Shown: positions 7,110 through 8,320 of the stretch, piece after piece
Numbering within the stretch: the first letter of the stretch is position 1
Layout: each line of letters starts with the position of its first letter
Source: Bacteroidales bacterium UBA1711
GTDB lineage: Bacteria > Bacteroidota > Bacteroidia > Bacteroidales > P3
Length of the DNA stretch: 8,320 nt
Assembly (NCBI GenBank): GCA_002317325.1
Contig: DCJB01000103.1
Coordinates: forward strand, 1-8,320
Direction of reading: 5' to 3'
The notes under the pieces: model-generated
Databases searched by the model: none
The model's input: the letters and a program-made list of their open reading frames with translations, nothing else
Told to the model about the DNA's origin: nothing
Program-made: the position numbers and the translations under genes

Positions 7110-7160
7110 GCCGCAGCCCGGCGGCGGGGCGGAGTCCTGAGCCGCCCCGGGTGGGCTCAG
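7110..7160 (-). promoter_or_regulatory. Overlapping inverted repeats at the gmk stop / gmk-mreC gap
   Basis: Two perfect 7-bp stems share bases and cannot form together. Stem A pairs 7154-7160 (GGCTCAG) with 7137-7143 (CTGAGCC), and its upstream arm in the mRNA contains the gmk TGA stop. Stem B pairs 7142-7148 (CCGCCCC) with 7126-7132 (GGGGCGG) around a 9-nt loop. A third 5-bp stem pairs 7121-7125 with 7110-7114. No T-run follows on the minus strand; the DNA then turns A-rich (AACTAACAAAAACAACACC) up to the mreC ATG. The layout resembles an attenuator, an RNA-stability element or a Rho-dependent boundary, but GC-rich DNA forms such repeats by chance, so the function is uncertain. Confidence 0.35.
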
Positions 7161-7735
7161 TCCAGCGGGGCGGCGAGGTATTGCTTGATGACGGCCTCGG
7201 TCTGTTCCACCGCCCGGGCCAGGTCGTCGTTAATGATTGTTACGTCGAAACGGTCGCTCATGCCCAACTCGGCGGCGCTGCGGGCCAGCCGCTTGCTGAT
7301 GGCCTCTTCTGTCTCGGTGCCGCGGCCCCGCAGCCGCGCGGCCAGCACCTCCACGCTCGGCGGCTTGACGAAGAGCGAGAGCGCCTTGTCGCCGAAGTAT
7401 TTCTTGATGTTCATGCCGCCGTTGACATCCACGTCGAAGATGATGACGTGGCCGTTGTCCCAAATGCGGTCAATCTCGCTCTTGAGAGTGCCGTAGCAGG
7501 TGCCGGCATAGACCTCCTCCCACTCGAGGAACTCCTGCCGTCCCACACGCCGCACAAAGTCGTCGTGCGAGAGGAAATAGTAGTCAACTCCGTCGGCCTC
7601 GCCCGCCCGGGGCTGGCGGCTGGTGGCAGATATGGAGAACTCAAAGCAGTCGAACCGCTTCAGTATCTCGCGTATGATGGTCGTCTTCCCGCTGCCCGAA
7701 GGAGCCGAAAAAAGAATGGCTCTGCGATTGTCCAT
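7157..7735 (-). CDS. gmk: Guanylate kinase
   Basis: A cytosolic enzyme that transfers phosphate from ATP to GMP (or dGMP), giving GDP and so supplying GTP, dGTP and the ppGpp pool. The 192 residues match bacterial guanylate kinases. The Walker A loop is APSGSGKTT at 11-19 with Lys17. The GMP-binding segment is FSISATSRQPRAGEADGVDY (33-52), with Arg40, Arg43 and Glu46 in the expected places, followed by YFLSHDDF. EWEEVYAGTCYGT (71-83) and DVDVNGG (101-107) fit the remaining GMP-site and core motifs, with WEE and VDVNGG replacing the more usual EHAE and IDWQGA. The lid contains LRGRGTETEEAISKRL (135-150). All key residues seem present. The start lies 3 nt after the upstream hypothetical gene, implying one transcript. 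The stop lies inside an inverted repeat. Confidence 0.97.
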   Translation of the reverse strand: MDNRRAILFSAPSGSGKTTIIREILKRFDCFEFSISATSRQPRAGEADGVDYYFLSHDDFVRRVGRQEFLEWEEVYAGTCYGTLKSEIDRIWDNGHVIIFDVDVNGGMNIKKYFGDKALSLFVKPPSVEVLAARLRGRGTETEEAISKRLARSAAELGMSDRFDVTIINDDLARAVEQTEAVIKQYLAAPLD

Positions 7736-7738
7736 GAG

Positions 7739-8320
7739 TTAGAATTTACGGTCGAATATTTTGTAGAAGTTCTTCACCGCCACCGAGTTTTCGTCCCACT
7801 GGTAGGCTTTGGCCTCCTGCTCCATATAGCCTAAGGCCTCTTCGCGCGACGTGGTGGCGTTGAGTTTGAGTATGAAGTCGTTGTAGGCCTTCATGTTGTT
7901 GCGGAACAGTTCGCACATGAAACTGAATTTGTCGTTGATGTTGATGACGGTACGGAGGTCGGTCACTTTCTTGGGCGCCACCTGCTCGTCCACGCTGCGG
8001 GTGGGACGGCTGAAGGTGTCGGCTATGGTGCGCACCCGCGGCTGCTCTTCGGCGTGTTCTACTTGCAGGAACTCAAGGAGCGAGGTGCCGGCGGCCTTGG
8101 GGGATTCGGGGGCTTGTTTGGACTCGGGCTTAGAGGCCTGCTTGGTTTCGGGAGCAGGGACTTGTTTGGACTCGGGGGCGGACAGTTCTTCAAAAATCTC
8201 GTCGTTGGGTCGCCCCTCTATTTCCTCCATTTCGGGAGCCGGAAGGGGTGCTTCCTCCTGCACCGTGGGCTCCTCGGCAAAGATGGGTGCCGGCATCTCT
8301 TCCGCAGCCTTCTTGGCAGC
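7739..8320 (-). CDS. Conserved Bacteroidota hypothetical protein, C-terminal part (5' end outside window)
   Basis: The reading frame is open to the right edge (AAKKAAEE precedes the first Met at 8296), so 193 C-terminal residues of a longer protein are seen. I do not know its function. The first half is low-complexity, acidic and Pro/Glu/Lys-rich, with three tandem 8-residue repeats (core PE[ST]KQ), and is probably disordered. The last 65-70 residues form a compact domain: DLRTVININDKFSFMCELF, then NNMKAYNDFILKLNATTS, EALGYMEQEAKAYQWDENS and VAVKNFYKIFDRKF. I recognise this pattern (I/L-NDKF, ELF, N-x-L, aromatic-x-W-D, ending in RxF) from the C-termini of uncharacterised Bacteroidota proteins, often behind a variable linker. 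There is no membrane span in the visible part. It precedes gmk by 3 nt. Confidence 0.85.
   Translation of the reverse strand, partial: AAKKAAEEMPAPIFAEEPTVQEEAPLPAPEMEEIEGRPNDEIFEELSAPESKQVPAPETKQASKPESKQAPESPKAAGTSLLEFLQVEHAEEQPRVRTIADTFSRPTRSVDEQVAPKKVTDLRTVININDKFSFMCELFRNNMKAYNDFILKLNATTSREEALGYMEQEAKAYQWDENSVAVKNFYKIFDRKF
8114..8185 (-). repeat. Three tandem 24-bp repeats encoding an 8-residue motif
   Basis: Three head-to-tail 24-bp units encode LSAPESKQ, VPAPETKQ and ASKPESKQ; a degenerate fragment (APESPK) follows. The first and third units share a 16-bp identical block on the plus strand (CTTGTTTGGACTCGGG at 8113-8128 and 8161-8176). The repeat lies in the predicted disordered linker of the hypothetical protein. 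Exact 24-bp spacing keeps the reading frame, so copy number could vary between strains without breaking the gene. Confidence 0.7.

Noticed and set aside
7151..7834. A 227-codon plus-strand ORF antisense to gmk and the hypothetical gene
   Set aside because: It spans the convincing gmk gene in antisense and carries no motif of its own.

Overview
This is a GC-rich stretch (well over half G+C by eye) of a Bacteroidota chromosome, most likely from the order Bacteroidales. The assignment rests on a PorZ-type protein with a C-terminal type IX secretion (T9SS) sorting domain, a subtilase whose N-terminal region has the YWVAFTDK motif typical of this phylum, Bacteroidota-style MreC, RecO and urocanate hydratase N-termini, and a conserved C-terminal domain found next to housekeeping genes in the phylum. 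I cannot name a genus from the sequence.

All eight protein genes lie on the minus strand, so transcription runs from high to low coordinates. In that order they are: the 3' part of a conserved hypothetical protein (7739-8320), gmk (guanylate kinase), mreC, mreD, porZ, recO, a large secreted subtilase with a C-terminal outer-membrane barrel, and the 5' end of hutU (urocanate hydratase). The hypothetical gene and gmk are 3 nt apart, mreC and mreD overlap by ATGA, mreD and porZ are 17 nt apart, and porZ and recO are 3 nt apart. The larger gaps are 82 nt (gmk to mreC, rich in inverted repeats), 63 nt (recO to subtilase, containing a possible 16-codon leader ORF) and 53 nt (subtilase to hutU, AT-rich). 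No intergenic stretch exceeds 300 nt. I found no tRNA, rRNA, CRISPR array, insertion sequence or recognisable promoter consensus.

Functionally the block mixes nucleotide metabolism (gmk), cell-shape and wall-synthesis scaffolding (mreCD), the surface end of type IX secretion (porZ), recombinational repair (recO), a probable envelope protease and histidine catabolism (hutU). The mreCD pair is not followed by the penicillin-binding protein 2 and rodA genes that often come next; porZ and recO take that place.

The most unusual item is the 777-residue protease. It has a complete Asp/His/Asn/Ser subtilase site, but instead of a T9SS sorting tail it ends in about 200 residues that look like an eight-stranded outer-membrane beta-barrel. 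No wholly new multi-gene system is evident. The long plus-strand ORFs are shadows of the GC-rich minus-strand genes.
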